From Acidobacteriota bacterium (lineage in GTDB: Bacteria > Acidobacteriota > Terriglobia > Bryobacterales > Bryobacteraceae): 64,000 nt of DNA. This document shows positions 25,270 to 33,811 of this stretch, in pieces. Numbering within the stretch: the first letter of the stretch is position 1; the number at the start of each line of letters is the position of its first letter. The translations under genes were made by a program, and so were the position numbers. The notes below the pieces were generated by a model, which did not search any database, had not been told where the DNA came from, and worked only from the letters and a program-made list of their open reading frames with translations. The stretch lies in the NCBI GenBank assembly GCA_947470805.1, contig CANIVU010000005.1:62001-126000 (forward strand). The letters are read 5' to 3'.

Positions 25270-25997
25270 GCGGCTTCTCCGTGGGGGCCGACGAGGCTGA
25301 CGAAAGCGTCTTCGAGCGACGTCATCCCGGTGAGCGCGAGCAGTTCTTCGGGCGTGCCTTCAGACACCACTTTGCCGCGGCCCATAACGACGATGCGGTC
25401 GCAGAGTGCCGAGACCTCCTGCATCACGTGGCTGGAAAAAACAACGCAGCGGCCTTCGGCGCGAAGGTGGCGGATGAGTTCGCGAACGGCGCGCGTGCTC
25501 ATCACGTCGAGGCCGTTGGTGGGTTCATCGAGCAGAATATTTTGCGGGTTGTGGACGATGGCGCGGGCGAGGGCGACCTTCGTCCGTTCGCCATGGGAGA
25601 AGCCGGCGACGCGGCGATCAATGATGCCGGACAGATCGAGGATTTCAATCCAATGGGCAATGCGGCGGTTGAGCTCGGCCTTTTCGATACCCTGCAACTG
25701 GCCGTAATAGACGATGTGTTCGCGGGCGGTGAGGCGCGGGTAAAGCCCAGAGAGATCGGGCAGGACGCCGATGCGCTTTTGCGCTTCGAGAGGGCGGGCC
25801 ACCATGTCGATGCCGTCGATTTCCACTGAGCCGCCACCGGGCTTCATGAGGCCGTAGATCATCCGCAGCGACGTTGTTTTGCCCGCGCCATTGGGGCCCA
25901 GCAGGCCGGTGACAGCGCCATCGGGCGCGGAGAAGCTGACGTTGTCCACGGCGACAAAATCACCGAATTGTTTATTGAGATTCTTAGCGTGGATCAT
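25266..25997 (-). CDS. ABC transporter ATP-binding protein, Nat type
   Basis: 243 residues from the ATG at 25997; longer in-frame extensions run into the upstream gene. Walker [10 protein letters not shown] (34-42), the signature [15 protein letters not shown] (S-H-G-E variant of LSGGQ), Walker [13 protein letters not shown] and the switch SSHVMQEVS are all present. Expected to energise the permease gene that follows with a 4-bp overlap. Its own start overlaps the stop of the peptidase gene by 4 bp, so the three are translationally coupled. Confidence 0.9.
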   Translation of the reverse strand: MIHAKNLNKQFGDFVAVDNVSFSAPDGAVTGLLGPNGAGKTTSLRMIYGLMKPGGGSVEIDGIDMVARPLEAQKRIGVLPDLSGLYPRLTAREHIVYYGQLQGIEKAELNRRIAHWIEILDLSGIIDRRVAGFSHGERTKVALARAIVHNPQNILLDEPTNGLDVMSTRAVRELIRHLRAEGRCVVFSSHVMQEVSALCDRIVVMGRGKVVSEGTPEELLALTGMTSLEDAFVSLVGPHGEAA

Positions 25998-27439
25998 TGC
26001 ATTGGGTCCGGTCCGGCGGGTCCGAGGAAGAAGGGAGGGCGTTTCACGTTCTGGACGCAGGCCGCGTCGAGATTGGCGGCTGTGCCCTCGTTCAGGAACT
26101 GCGCCATGAGCTTCGGCACGCAGCCGCTGACGGCGGTGCCGTGGCCGGTGGCGGGCACGGTGATGTGTTTCGCGTTCTTCCATTGGCCAGCGATCTGTTG
26201 GCCCCAGGAGGGCGGTGTGACGGGGTCGAGTTCGCCGGAGAGAATGAGGGCGGGGAGGTCGCTCGGCGCGTTGTTGAAGTAGTCCGGCTCCACCTTTCCC
26301 TTGGGCCAGAACGCACAGGCATCCAAGCGCCATTGGGCCATTTCGGAGCCAAGAAATGTATTGGCCGTCTCCTTCGCAACCGCGCCGGGCGCGACGCGCG
26401 GGGCGTCCTCGGCGCAGACGACGGAGAGGTGCATGCCCTGGGCGATGGTGGTGGCGGAAGGATCGAAGGCGGTGCCGAGGGCGAAGAAGCCTGTGTAGTT
26501 TCCCTTCTCGGCCTGGTCGATCAGCAGCGGCACGAGGGAGGCGATCTTGGGGCTATACAGCGTGGCGAACAGAACGCCGCTGAGCGTCAGCCTGCGGACG
26601 TCGACAGACTTCGACGCACCGGTCCGCGGATGGGTGTAGGTGATCTTTTTCGCGGGCGCGGCAAGCAGCGCTTCGAGTCGCTCGCGGAGGCGCGGGAAGC
26701 GTTCGTTGCAGGCCTTGTTGGCGGCGCAATCGCGGAACAATAGATCCAGTGCGCGCTGGCTATCGCGGGCCATATAGAGCGGAATCTGCATGTCCGTCGG
26801 CGCGACGCCATCCAGGATGACGGCGCGTGTATTGGCGGCATGGCGGCGGGCGTAAACCATCGCGGCGCGCGTGCCGTAGCTGCCACCGTAGAGATTGATC
26901 TTGCCGTAGCCCAGGTATTGGCGAACGTCGTCCAGATCGTCCATCGCGATGGTGGTGGTGTACTTGGTGAGATCCGCCTTGGGCTGAAGCTTCTCCATGC
27001 ACGCCCGCATGCGTTTCAGGTACGCCTCTTCGGTCGCGTCTTCGTCCTCGTCGTCCTTCTCGTTCTTGCACTCCAGCGGGTTCGATTTGCCGGTGCCGCG
27101 TTGATCGACGAAGACCAGATCGCGATCCGCGCCAATGCGGCGCATCATCTCGCGGCCCATCTCCGAGATCGCCGCCGCGCCCTGGCCGGGGCCACCGGCG
27201 AGGAAGAAGAGCGGGTCCTTGGCGGCCTTGCGCTTCAGGGCAGGGAAGACGATGATCTTCAGCGCGATCTTGCGGCCCGCTTTGGCGTCGCGATCCTCCC
27301 ACACATCAAACGTGCCGCAGTAGCCCTCGGTCGAGCCTTCGCTGTGTTTACAGGGTTGCAGCCGATCAATAGCGGTATCCTCCTTGAGCGACACACAGGA
27401 GGCGAGCGCGGCGAGAAGTACGACCAGGGCGAGGCGCAT
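25994..27439 (-). CDS. Alpha/beta hydrolase lipoprotein, TAP/proline iminopeptidase-like
   Basis: 481 residues. Lipobox LASC with Cys15 ([17 protein letters not shown]) predicts an envelope lipoprotein. The catalytic machinery is complete: oxyanion [22 protein letters not shown], nucleophile elbow [10 protein letters not shown] (S187), acid [12 protein letters not shown] and His in [10 protein letters not shown]. This is the tripeptidyl-aminopeptidase/prolyl-iminopeptidase class. The gene sits between an aminotransferase and an ABC exporter in one operon. A role in processing a small amide or peptide handled by that exporter is possible but not shown. The N-terminal region has Cys pairs (QPC, GYC) for disulfides. 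Confidence 0.85.
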   Translation of the reverse strand: MRLALVVLLAALASCVSLKEDTAIDRLQPCKHSEGSTEGYCGTFDVWEDRDAKAGRKIALKIIVFPALKRKAAKDPLFFLAGGPGQGAAAISEMGREMMRRIGADRDLVFVDQRGTGKSNPLECKNEKDDEDEDATEEAYLKRMRACMEKLQPKADLTKYTTTIAMDDLDDVRQYLGYGKINLYGGSYGTRAAMVYARRHAANTRAVILDGVAPTDMQIPLYMARDSQRALDLLFRDCAANKACNERFPRLRERLEALLAAPAKKITYTHPRTGASKSVDVRRLTLSGVLFATLYSPKIASLVPLLIDQAEKGNYTGFFALGTAFDPSATTIAQGMHLSVVCAEDAPRVAPGAVAKETANTFLGSEMAQWRLDACAFWPKGKVEPDYFNNAPSDLPALILSGELDPVTPPSWGQQIAGQWKNAKHITVPATGHGTAVSGCVPKLMAQFLNEGTAANLDAACVQNVKRPPFFLGPAGPDPMQ

Positions 27440-28600
27440 TTATTTCGTCAGGTATCGACGCATCCGGTCGACCGCTTCCATCAGATTTTCGAGCGAATTG
27501 GCGTAGGAGAAGCGGACGTAGCCGTTGCCGAACTGGCCGAAGGAGCCGCCGTTCAAACAAGCCACACCGGCTTCGTAGAGCAGTTCATCGGCCAGCTGTT
27601 TCGACGTCCGCCCGGTGCCTTCAATATTGGGAAACGCGTAGAACGCGCCCTGTGGAATGGGGCAGCGGAACCCGGGAATCGTGTTCAAGCCCGCGATAAA
27701 CGCATCGCGCCGTTTGCGGAATTCGGCCACCATGGCCAGCGGCGCGTCCTGCGGCCCGGTGAGCGCGGCAAGCCCCGCCCGCTGCACCATCGACGCGGTG
27801 CAGGAGTTGGAGTTGACCATCAGCTTGTTGACCGGATCGACCAGCCACGTCGGCATCACGCCGTATCCCAGACGCCAGCCGGTCATCGCGTAGATCTTCG
27901 AAAACCCATCCAGAATAATGGTCTTTTCCTGCATGCCGGGCAGGGACGCAATCGACATCGGCTTTTCGTCGTAGTAGATGCGGGAGTAGATTTCGTCGCT
28001 CAACACCACCAGGTCGCGGTCGCGCACCAGGTCGGCGATAACCTTGATATCTTCGGCCGGGATCACGCCGCCGGTAGGGTTCTGCGGCGAATTCAGGATG
28101 ACCATTTTGGTCTTATCGGTGAGCGAATCTTTGAAGCGATCGAGGTCGAAGCTGAAGCCGCGGTCTTCGACCAGCGGCATCGGCACTGGCGTCGCGCCCA
28201 GGAATCGGATCATCGACTCGTAGATCGGAAACCCGGGGTTCGGGTAGATCACCTCGTCGCCCTCTTCCAGCAGTGCCATCATCGGGAAGAACAGAATCGG
28301 CTTGCCGCCGGGGACGACGCAGACGTGTTCCGGGCCCGCGTGAATGCCGCGCGTTTCGTTGACGTGATTGGCGATGGCCTGGCGGAAGTCGGGGTAGCCC
28401 TGCGTGGGGCCGTAGTGCGTCCAGCCTTCATCCAGCGCCTGCTTGGCGGCGGCGATCACATGCGGCGGCGTCTCGAAGTCCGGCTCGCCGATCTCCAGGT
28501 GAACAACACTCTTTCCTTGCGCTTCCAGGGCGCGGGCCTTCACCAATACTTCGAAGGCGGTTTCGATTAAGATGCGGTCCATCCGCGAGGCGAGTTTCAT
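27440..28600 (-). CDS. PLP-dependent aminotransferase class I (AspC/AlaT type)
   Basis: 386 residues. Fold-type I landmarks: VHLEIGEPDFETPP near the front, YGPTQGYPDFRQA, NSPQNPTGG (N175), VLSDEIYSR (D202, Y205), and the Schiff-base Lys in DGFSKIYAMTGWRLG (K235), then the Arg that binds the substrate carboxylate near VRFSYANS. Probable substrates: aspartate, alanine or related 2-oxo acids. It overlaps the OB-fold gene by 4 bp, and the peptidase gene begins directly after its stop. Confidence 0.9.
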   Translation of the reverse strand: MKLASRMDRILIETAFEVLVKARALEAQGKSVVHLEIGEPDFETPPHVIAAAKQALDEGWTHYGPTQGYPDFRQAIANHVNETRGIHAGPEHVCVVPGGKPILFFPMMALLEEGDEVIYPNPGFPIYESMIRFLGATPVPMPLVEDRGFSFDLDRFKDSLTDKTKMVILNSPQNPTGGVIPAEDIKVIADLVRDRDLVVLSDEIYSRIYYDEKPMSIASLPGMQEKTIILDGFSKIYAMTGWRLGYGVMPTWLVDPVNKLMVNSNSCTASMVQRAGLAALTGPQDAPLAMVAEFRKRRDAFIAGLNTIPGFRCPIPQGAFYAFPNIEGTGRTSKQLADELLYEAGVACLNGGSFGQFGNGYVRFSYANSLENLMEAVDRMRRYLTK

Positions 28601-28800
28601 GAGTTTTTCCGGAAGAGGTGCACTCCGTCGACGACAGAGTCAATCGCTACATTGTCGCCAATTTCGAGGCGCTCGCCGGGGACGGCGCGCCCGAGCAGGC
28701 GCGGGCCGTCGGGCTGATCGACCAGCAGGAGTTGATACGGCGCCAGCGCGGCCAGTTCAGCCGGGGGCGACCACACGAGAGTTTCCGAGTAGACGGTCAT
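28597..28800 (-). CDS. Small OB-fold (DUF35-type) partner of the thiolase
   Basis: 67 residues from the ATG at 28800 (MTVYSETLVWSPPAELAALA); the open frame extends upstream into the thiolase gene but is not needed. The sequence PYQLLLVDQPDGPRLLGRAV then GERLEIGDNVAIDSV fits the OB-fold half of DUF35/ChsH2-type proteins. The N-terminal zinc rubredoxin-like Cys motif found in the longer form is missing. Such proteins form complexes with SCP2-type thiolases and tune acyl-CoA binding. It follows the thiolase with a single intervening base. Confidence 0.7.
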   Translation of the reverse strand: MTVYSETLVWSPPAELAALAPYQLLLVDQPDGPRLLGRAVPGERLEIGDNVAIDSVVDGVHLFRKNS

Positions 28801-28801
28801 A

Positions 28802-29935
28802 TCAATTTCCCTTCCCCAGAATCGTGACGACGCTGGTTGCGCCGGAGCCGCCGAGGTTCTGCGCCAGGCCAATGTCGGCTTTCGCAAGTTGCCAGCCGGT
28901 AGCCTGCCCACGGATCTGCAGCGTCACATCGGCAATCTGCGCGACGCCCGTAGCGCCGACGGGATGGCCCTTGCTCTTCAGCCCGCCGCTGCGGTTAATA
29001 GGAATCGCTTGCGCTTGGCTCCACGGGCCGCCCTCGCCCTTTTCGCAGAAGCCAAGTTCCTCGACGGCGAGAATCTCGGCAATCGTGAAGCAGTCGTGGA
29101 CCTCGGCGAAATCGATGTCGCGCGGCGTGAGCCCGGCCATGGCGTAGGCCTGGCGCGCGGCCGACTGTACAGATGCCAGATGCGTGATGTCGGCCTTGTC
29201 GGCCAGCGCGACGTGATCCGAGGTCTGCGCACTCGCCAGAACTTTCACAACGCCCGGACGGGAACTGATGACAACCGCGGCGGCGCCATCGCTGACCAGT
29301 GAGCAGTCATAGAGCGTCAGCGGTTCGGCGATCGGTTTCCCGGCCAGAGCCTGCTCCAGCGTGATGACCTTCTTCAAATGGGCGTACGGGTTGGTGGCGC
29401 CGTTGGCATGATTCTTCACCGCGACGTGCGCCAGATGTTCGCGCGTCGTTCCGTACTGGTGCATGTGGCGGCGGGCGATCATGGCGAAAATCGCCGGGAA
29501 TGTCGCGCCGGGGATGCCCTCGGCGGCGACGTCGCCGGCCATTGCCAGGATCTGAGCGACGCGCGCCGTGGGCTGGCTCGTCATCTTCTCAACGCCGCAA
29601 ACGACCACCGTTTCATATATCCCATGGGCTACCGCTTGCCAGGCCGAGTGGAAGGCGGCGCCGGAGGAGGCGCAGGCGGCTTCGTAGCGCGTGGCGGGAA
29701 TCCCGCCCAGCCCGGCGGCCCCGGCGACGTAGGGTGCCAGGTGCGATTGGCCGGTAAAACTCGGCCCGGCGAAGTTGCCGAGGTAAAAAGCCTTGACGGC
29801 ATCGGGGCTTATTCCGGCGTCGGAAAGGGCGTTTTGCACGGCTTCGACGGCTAAAGAACGGAGATCACGGGCGGCGAAGGCGCCAAACGGCGTCTTGCCG
29901 ACACCCACAACGGCAACTTCCTTCATATAATTCAT
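28802..29935 (-). CDS. Thiolase (SCP2/acetyl-CoA acetyltransferase-like)
   Basis: 377 residues; ATG at 29935 or 29926 is possible (MNYMKEVAVVGVGKTPFGAF). Catalytic residues: Cys in RYEAACASSGAAFHSAW, His in EVHDCFTIAE, and the C-terminal GHPVGATGVAQ. The absence of the second active-site Cys that degradative thiolases carry near the end places it with SCP2-type/non-decarboxylating members. First gene of a seven-gene operon with only short overlaps. Its start faces the sigma factor gene across about 75 bp. Substrate unknown; the DUF35 partner supports an acyl-CoA substrate. Confidence 0.85.
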   Translation of the reverse strand: MNYMKEVAVVGVGKTPFGAFAARDLRSLAVEAVQNALSDAGISPDAVKAFYLGNFAGPSFTGQSHLAPYVAGAAGLGGIPATRYEAACASSGAAFHSAWQAVAHGIYETVVVCGVEKMTSQPTARVAQILAMAGDVAAEGIPGATFPAIFAMIARRHMHQYGTTREHLAHVAVKNHANGATNPYAHLKKVITLEQALAGKPIAEPLTLYDCSLVSDGAAAVVISSRPGVVKVLASAQTSDHVALADKADITHLASVQSAARQAYAMAGLTPRDIDFAEVHDCFTIAEILAVEELGFCEKGEGGPWSQAQAIPINRSGGLKSKGHPVGATGVAQIADVTLQIRGQATGWQLAKADIGLAQNLGGSGATSVVTILGKGN

Positions 29936-30011
29936 GGTAGCTGCACGCAAGGCCCCTAGAATTTTCTTTGCACGCTGGAGAATGTTTCTTCGTCAAGCCT
30001 TAGTAGGTGCG

Positions 30012-30578
30012 ATGCTAACGGTGCACATGAGCGATCCGGCACGTCAAACGGCGGGCAACCCGGGCCAGGAAGCGGCGGAGCTACAGAACCGCTTTATCCA
30101 GGAGCACATGCGTCGTGTGTTCCTGATCATCTATCGCATCGTCGGTAACGTGGCCGATGCGCAGGACTTAACGCAGGAAGCCTTCATCAAAGTGCTGCAA
30201 CGCAGTGAGCAGTTGAAGGATCCGGAGAAGGCCGCGCACTGGTTGTCGCGCATTGCCTCGAACACCGCCATCGATTTTCTGCGGCGGCACGGGCGGGTGA
30301 ATTTCACGGAGATCGATTCTCTGGTGGACCCGCTGGTGACCGAATTCGAACAGAATCCGGAACAGTCCGTTCTGCGGCGGGAGCGAAATGAACGATTGGA
30401 AGAAGGCCTGCGGCATTTGACGGCGAAGGAACGGACGGCGCTGTTGTTGCGGGACGTGGAAGACGTACCGGCTGAGGAAGTGGCGCGGCAGATGAACTGT
30501 TCGATGGCGACGGTGCGCAGTCACATCGCCAACGCGCGGATCAAGTTTCGCCGCTACCTGGAAAGGAGGAAGGCATGA
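30012..30578 (+). CDS. RNA polymerase sigma factor, ECF type
   Basis: 188 residues if translation starts at 30012 (MLTVHMSDPARQ); ATG at 30027 is equally good. The longer frame from 29934 would overlap the divergent thiolase gene. Region 2 (FLIIYRIVGNVADAQDLTQE, AFIKVLQRSE, SRIASNTAIDFLRRHG) and region 4 (LRHLTAKERTALLLRDVEDV, MNCSMATVRSHIANARIKFR) are clear. It forms a three-gene operon with an anti-sigma factor and a large exported protein. Expected to be held inactive by the membrane anti-sigma factor until an envelope signal. Confidence 0.9.
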   Translation: MLTVHMSDPARQTAGNPGQEAAELQNRFIQEHMRRVFLIIYRIVGNVADAQDLTQEAFIKVLQRSEQLKDPEKAAHWLSRIASNTAIDFLRRHGRVNFTEIDSLVDPLVTEFEQNPEQSVLRRERNERLEEGLRHLTAKERTALLLRDVEDVPAEEVARQMNCSMATVRSHIANARIKFRRYLERRKA

Positions 30579-31171
30579 AACACCCCTCCATAGATAAGTT
30601 GGCGTTATACGCGGGCGGCGAGTTGCCGTGGTGGACACGATTCACGATGCAGCGGCACGTGCGCGGTTGTCTGCAGTGCCAGTCCGAAGTGGCCCTGTTC
30701 GGGGACGTGAAGTCGGCTGTGCGCTTGGAAGCCGATGAGATGCCGATGGGTGCGCAGTGGGACCGTCTGGCGGCCGAAATGGGTGCGAATGTGCGCTTGG
30801 GCTTGGAAGCTTCCGAGGCGATCAGTGCCTACGCGGTTCCGGCGCAAGATATCGCTCCGGCGACGGGCGTTTCCTGGCGGATGGCGGCGTTGGCAACGGC
30901 GTTCGTGATTCTGCTCTCGATCGGCTACTGGCTGAACGCGGCGAAGAAGAGTGAACAACTGGCTGCGATGCGCGTACCGGATCCGATTGTTGTCGAGGCC
31001 AGTGAACGCGGTGTAGGCATGTCCGACGGCAACAAGGGCATGGAATTGCAGGGGCCGAAGGCGAACTTCCGCGCCGCAGTCGTCACGGTGAGCACGAAGG
31101 GTTCGGCGGGCGCGCAGTATGTGGACGAAGAGACCGGGCAGATTACGGTGAACAATGTTTACGTGGAGTAA
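30575..31171 (+). CDS. Membrane-bound anti-sigma factor with ZAS zinc motif
   Basis: 198 residues. The N-terminal domain has the zinc-binding anti-sigma motif H-x3-C-x2-C in QRHVRGCLQC (H25, C29, C32), with an upstream His/acid residue for the fourth ligand. One membrane helix follows near 105-122 (AALATAFVILLSIGYWLNAA), then a 75-residue extracytoplasmic tail rich in polar residues. ATGA overlap with the sigma gene. The topology is that of an anti-sigma factor that binds the sigma factor in the cytoplasm and senses outside. The signal is unknown; a substrate of proteolysis is usual. Confidence 0.85.
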   Translation: MKHPSIDKLALYAGGELPWWTRFTMQRHVRGCLQCQSEVALFGDVKSAVRLEADEMPMGAQWDRLAAEMGANVRLGLEASEAISAYAVPAQDIAPATGVSWRMAALATAFVILLSIGYWLNAAKKSEQLAAMRVPDPIVVEASERGVGMSDGNKGMELQGPKANFRAAVVTVSTKGSAGAQYVDEETGQITVNNVYVE

Positions 31172-32303
31172 ATGGGCGATCGTCGCGGCCGTGGGCGCTG
31201 CCTGCTTTGCGCAGGAAGCGGGCGTGGACCTGCGCGGCGGGTTGAAGATCAACCTGCCGAAGGATTCGCCGCTGGCGGTGGCGTCGCTCGATCTGGGCCC
31301 GTCCAAGGGCACGGCGCGCGGTGGCGCGGTGATGCTGGATCTGCACGCGTCGTTGCGGCTACGGAACTTGAGCGGCAAGCGCGTAAAGGGCGTCACGCTG
31401 CTCGTACTGGCGCAGGATGTCTCTGCCGGCGGCAAAGGCTCGGTGGCAGTTCCCGCTTTGGACGTGGCTCCCGGCGACGATTTTCCGGTGCGCATTGACC
31501 TGCGCATGGTGCGGCCCATGTCCAACGGCGCCGAGCCGCTGGTGCAGGTCATGCTCGACGGCGTGCTGTTCGATGACCTCAGCTTCTTCGGCGAAAACCG
31601 GCTGAATTCGCAGCGGCAGTTGACCGTGTGGGAGCTGGAAGCGCGGCGCGACCGGAAGCATTTCAAAGAGATGTTGGAAGCGCGCGGACCGGAAGTATTG
31701 CAGAAGGAAATTGTGGCCGCCGTTGCGCGGCAGGAGACCCGCCCTCGCGTCGATGTGCAGGTCGTCCGCCGCGGTGTCATGCCCCGGGCCGCCAATGCGC
31801 CCGCTACAAACTACGAGATGGACAAGGAAGTGCAGTTCAGCTTCCTGCGCATGCCCGGCGCGCCGGTGGACCTGATGGCCGGAGCCGCGCGCATTGCCGG
31901 GGACGAGGCGAAGTCGCCCCACTTCGAAATTCGCAACCGCGATGCGAAAGCGATTAAGCACCTGGAAATCGGCCTCGCACTCAAAGACACCAACGGTCAG
32001 GAGTTCTTCGCCGCCACCGTGCCCTACGCCGAACCGCTGGCCGGTAAGGGCACGGCTGCCCTCCGCGATTCGGCCACTCTCCGCGTCCGCAACACCGGCG
32101 GCACGCGCCTGGTGCTCGATAGCATGGCCGGGTTCGTCAACAACGTCGAATACGCCGATGGCGGCTACTGGATCCCCTCCCGGGCCGACCTGTCGGACCC
32201 GCGGCTCACCCGTCTGGTTCCCCCTTCCCCGGAGGAACAGCGCTTGGTAAATCTGTACCGCCGCAAGGGCCTGCAGGCGCTGGTCGAAGAGCTACGGAAG
32301 TAG
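31155..32303 (+). CDS. Exported protein of the sigma/anti-sigma operon
   Basis: 382 residues with a signal peptide (MFTWSKWAIVAAVGAACFAQ). The start overlaps the anti-sigma gene by 17 bp, so translation is coupled. The body is beta-rich with two halves: SASLRLRNLSGKRVKGVTLL-like segment and LRVRNTGGTRLVLDSMAGFV near the end. The two read as repeated sandwich folds around a helical segment (ARGPEVLQKEIVAAVARQE). No known family. It is probably the sensor or output of the regulatory pair. Across this gene the + strand shifts from G-rich to C-rich. Confidence 0.65.
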   Translation: MFTWSKWAIVAAVGAACFAQEAGVDLRGGLKINLPKDSPLAVASLDLGPSKGTARGGAVMLDLHASLRLRNLSGKRVKGVTLLVLAQDVSAGGKGSVAVPALDVAPGDDFPVRIDLRMVRPMSNGAEPLVQVMLDGVLFDDLSFFGENRLNSQRQLTVWELEARRDRKHFKEMLEARGPEVLQKEIVAAVARQETRPRVDVQVVRRGVMPRAANAPATNYEMDKEVQFSFLRMPGAPVDLMAGAARIAGDEAKSPHFEIRNRDAKAIKHLEIGLALKDTNGQEFFAATVPYAEPLAGKGTAALRDSATLRVRNTGGTRLVLDSMAGFVNNVEYADGGYWIPSRADLSDPRLTRLVPPSPEEQRLVNLYRRKGLQALVEELRK

Positions 32304-33065
32304 CTTGTTGGCGTGCAGCCAATCGGCGAACCGATCCTTCCACTGCGTCACCGGCAGTGGCCGCTCTTTCATGCCGAAACCATGCCCGCCCTCCGAATAC
32401 ACATGCAACTCGGCGGACACCCCGGCCTTCTTCAAGTCCAGGTAATACTCCGCGCTGATCGCCGCTGACAGCTTGTCGTCATCGGCATGAACCAGAAACG
32501 CCGGCGGCGTGTTCTTGTCGATCTTCTTCGTCTCCGGCCGGATGTAGGGGTAAATGAGCGCCACGAAATCCGGCCGCGTACCCGGCTCATAGTACATCGC
32601 CGTCAACGCCGCCACCTCGCCCCCAGCCGAAAACCCGATCATCCCAATCTTCGCCGGATTCACCTTCCACTCGGCCGCACGCTGGCGAACAATCTCAATC
32701 GCCCGCCGCCCGTCCGCCCGCACTTCCTTATCGACGGTAATCGACCCATCGTTCCCATCGGCCCGCGCCAGCCGGTACTTCAAAACAAACGCCGCAATGC
32801 CCTTTTTGTTCAACCATCGCGCCACATCCCAGCCCTCGTGATCGATGGCCAGATGATGATGCCCGCCCCCGGGCGCAATCACCAGCGCCGTCCCATTCGC
32901 GATTGCCGGATCCGGCAAAAACACCGTCAAAGTAGGATTCGGCACCGAGGCGACGCGCTCGTTCCTAATCGTCTCCTCGCCCTTCACCCGCTGCGACTCC
33001 GGCCACAAATACACCACATCATTCGCAAACGCACAGCACCCCAAAACCAACAAAGAGGCTCTCAT
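32292..33065 (-). CDS. Exported alpha/beta hydrolase (esterase/dienelactone-hydrolase-like)
   Basis: 257 residues from ATG 33065, which gives a signal sequence (MRASLLVLGCCAFAN). The oxyanion motif is VIAPGGGHHHLAIDHEG, the nucleophile elbow GFSAGGEVAALTA, acid LVHADDDKLSA and His HGFGMKERPLP. The early HHH and DHEG signature marks the family that includes BD-FAE-type carbohydrate esterases. It lies at the 3' end of the eight-gene cluster; the RidA-like gene upstream overlaps it by 4 bp. Substrate could be an acylated sugar or lactone, which fits the cluster. It is convergent with the sigma operon; the ends overlap by 12 bp. Confidence 0.8.
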   Translation of the reverse strand: MRASLLVLGCCAFANDVVYLWPESQRVKGEETIRNERVASVPNPTLTVFLPDPAIANGTALVIAPGGGHHHLAIDHEGWDVARWLNKKGIAAFVLKYRLARADGNDGSITVDKEVRADGRRAIEIVRQRAAEWKVNPAKIGMIGFSAGGEVAALTAMYYEPGTRPDFVALIYPYIRPETKKIDKNTPPAFLVHADDDKLSAAISAEYYLDLKKAGVSAELHVYSEGGHGFGMKERPLPVTQWKDRFADWLHANKLLP

Positions 33066-33808
33066 AGAACAATCTCCCGCGCGCAACCGCGCAAATCCAT
33101 CTCGTACTCAATGGTCACAATCGGCGGCCGCGAATAGTGCCACGTAATTCCGTGAATCCCCGCCTTTCCCAGCGGCCGGATAATCTCGCTCGCCAGGAAA
33201 CTGCACACCGAATGCACCGTATACACTTCGGTCGTCGTCACCTGCGCCCAGTCCACGCCCAACCCCTGCAGCCGCCCTGCCATCAGACCCATCACAAACC
33301 GCGTCTTCTCCCGCAGCGCCTCGTTCGACGTCTCGCCCTTGCGAATCACGTCTTCCGGCTTCAACGAACCCTCCGGCAACTCGCCCGCCCCCGCCACAAT
33401 GAACGTCTTCTCCTTCCGCGTCGAAGGCACCGTATAGCTGAACCCATACAGCGAAGGCACCGCCGGCGCCCCAATCTCCGGCGCAATATTCGTCCGCGCC
33501 ACCGGGTTCAAATCGTCCAGGAAAATATTCCACGACTTCAGCACTTCCACATAGCTGCCGTTGAACTCGCCAAACCCGGCAAACGTGAACGGCTTGGGCG
33601 ACCGCAACTCCATCGCGCACAGCGCCTGCGCCGGCCGCTTCACCGCCTGCAAATGCGCCTTCACACGGTCAAACCCCTGCGCCAGCGGCATCGGCTGCTG
33701 GAAGCGGACGTGGACGATCTCGTATCCCTTCTCCGCCACGGCGCCGGCGGAATAGGGCGCAATGCCCTTCAAAAACGAATAGTTGCCTTTGGGATTAGGT
33801 AGCAGCAT
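33062..33808 (-). CDS. RidA-like (YjgF/Rid) family protein
   Basis: 248 residues, longer than a single Rid domain (about 130). The end half, FTFAGFGEFNGSYVEVLKSW and later KTRFVMGLMAGRLQGLGVDW-AQVTTTEVYTVH, has the helix-and-strand order of Rid proteins, which deaminate reactive enamines. The N-terminal part (MLLPNPKGNYSFLKGIAPYS) could be a second Rid-like copy. No key Arg can be named with certainty, so this is a fold-level call. No signal peptide, unlike its neighbours, so it acts in the cytoplasm. Its stop overlaps the start of the esterase gene. Confidence 0.5.
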   Translation of the reverse strand: MLLPNPKGNYSFLKGIAPYSAGAVAEKGYEIVHVRFQQPMPLAQGFDRVKAHLQAVKRPAQALCAMELRSPKPFTFAGFGEFNGSYVEVLKSWNIFLDDLNPVARTNIAPEIGAPAVPSLYGFSYTVPSTRKEKTFIVAGAGELPEGSLKPEDVIRKGETSNEALREKTRFVMGLMAGRLQGLGVDWAQVTTTEVYTVHSVCSFLASEIIRPLGKAGIHGITWHYSRPPIVTIEYEMDLRGCAREIVL

Positions 33809-33811
33809 GGA

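Noticed and set aside
23359-32303. dif recombination site at the skew switch
   Set aside because: Intergenic gaps here were read for an XerCD-type inverted repeat; none was convincing.
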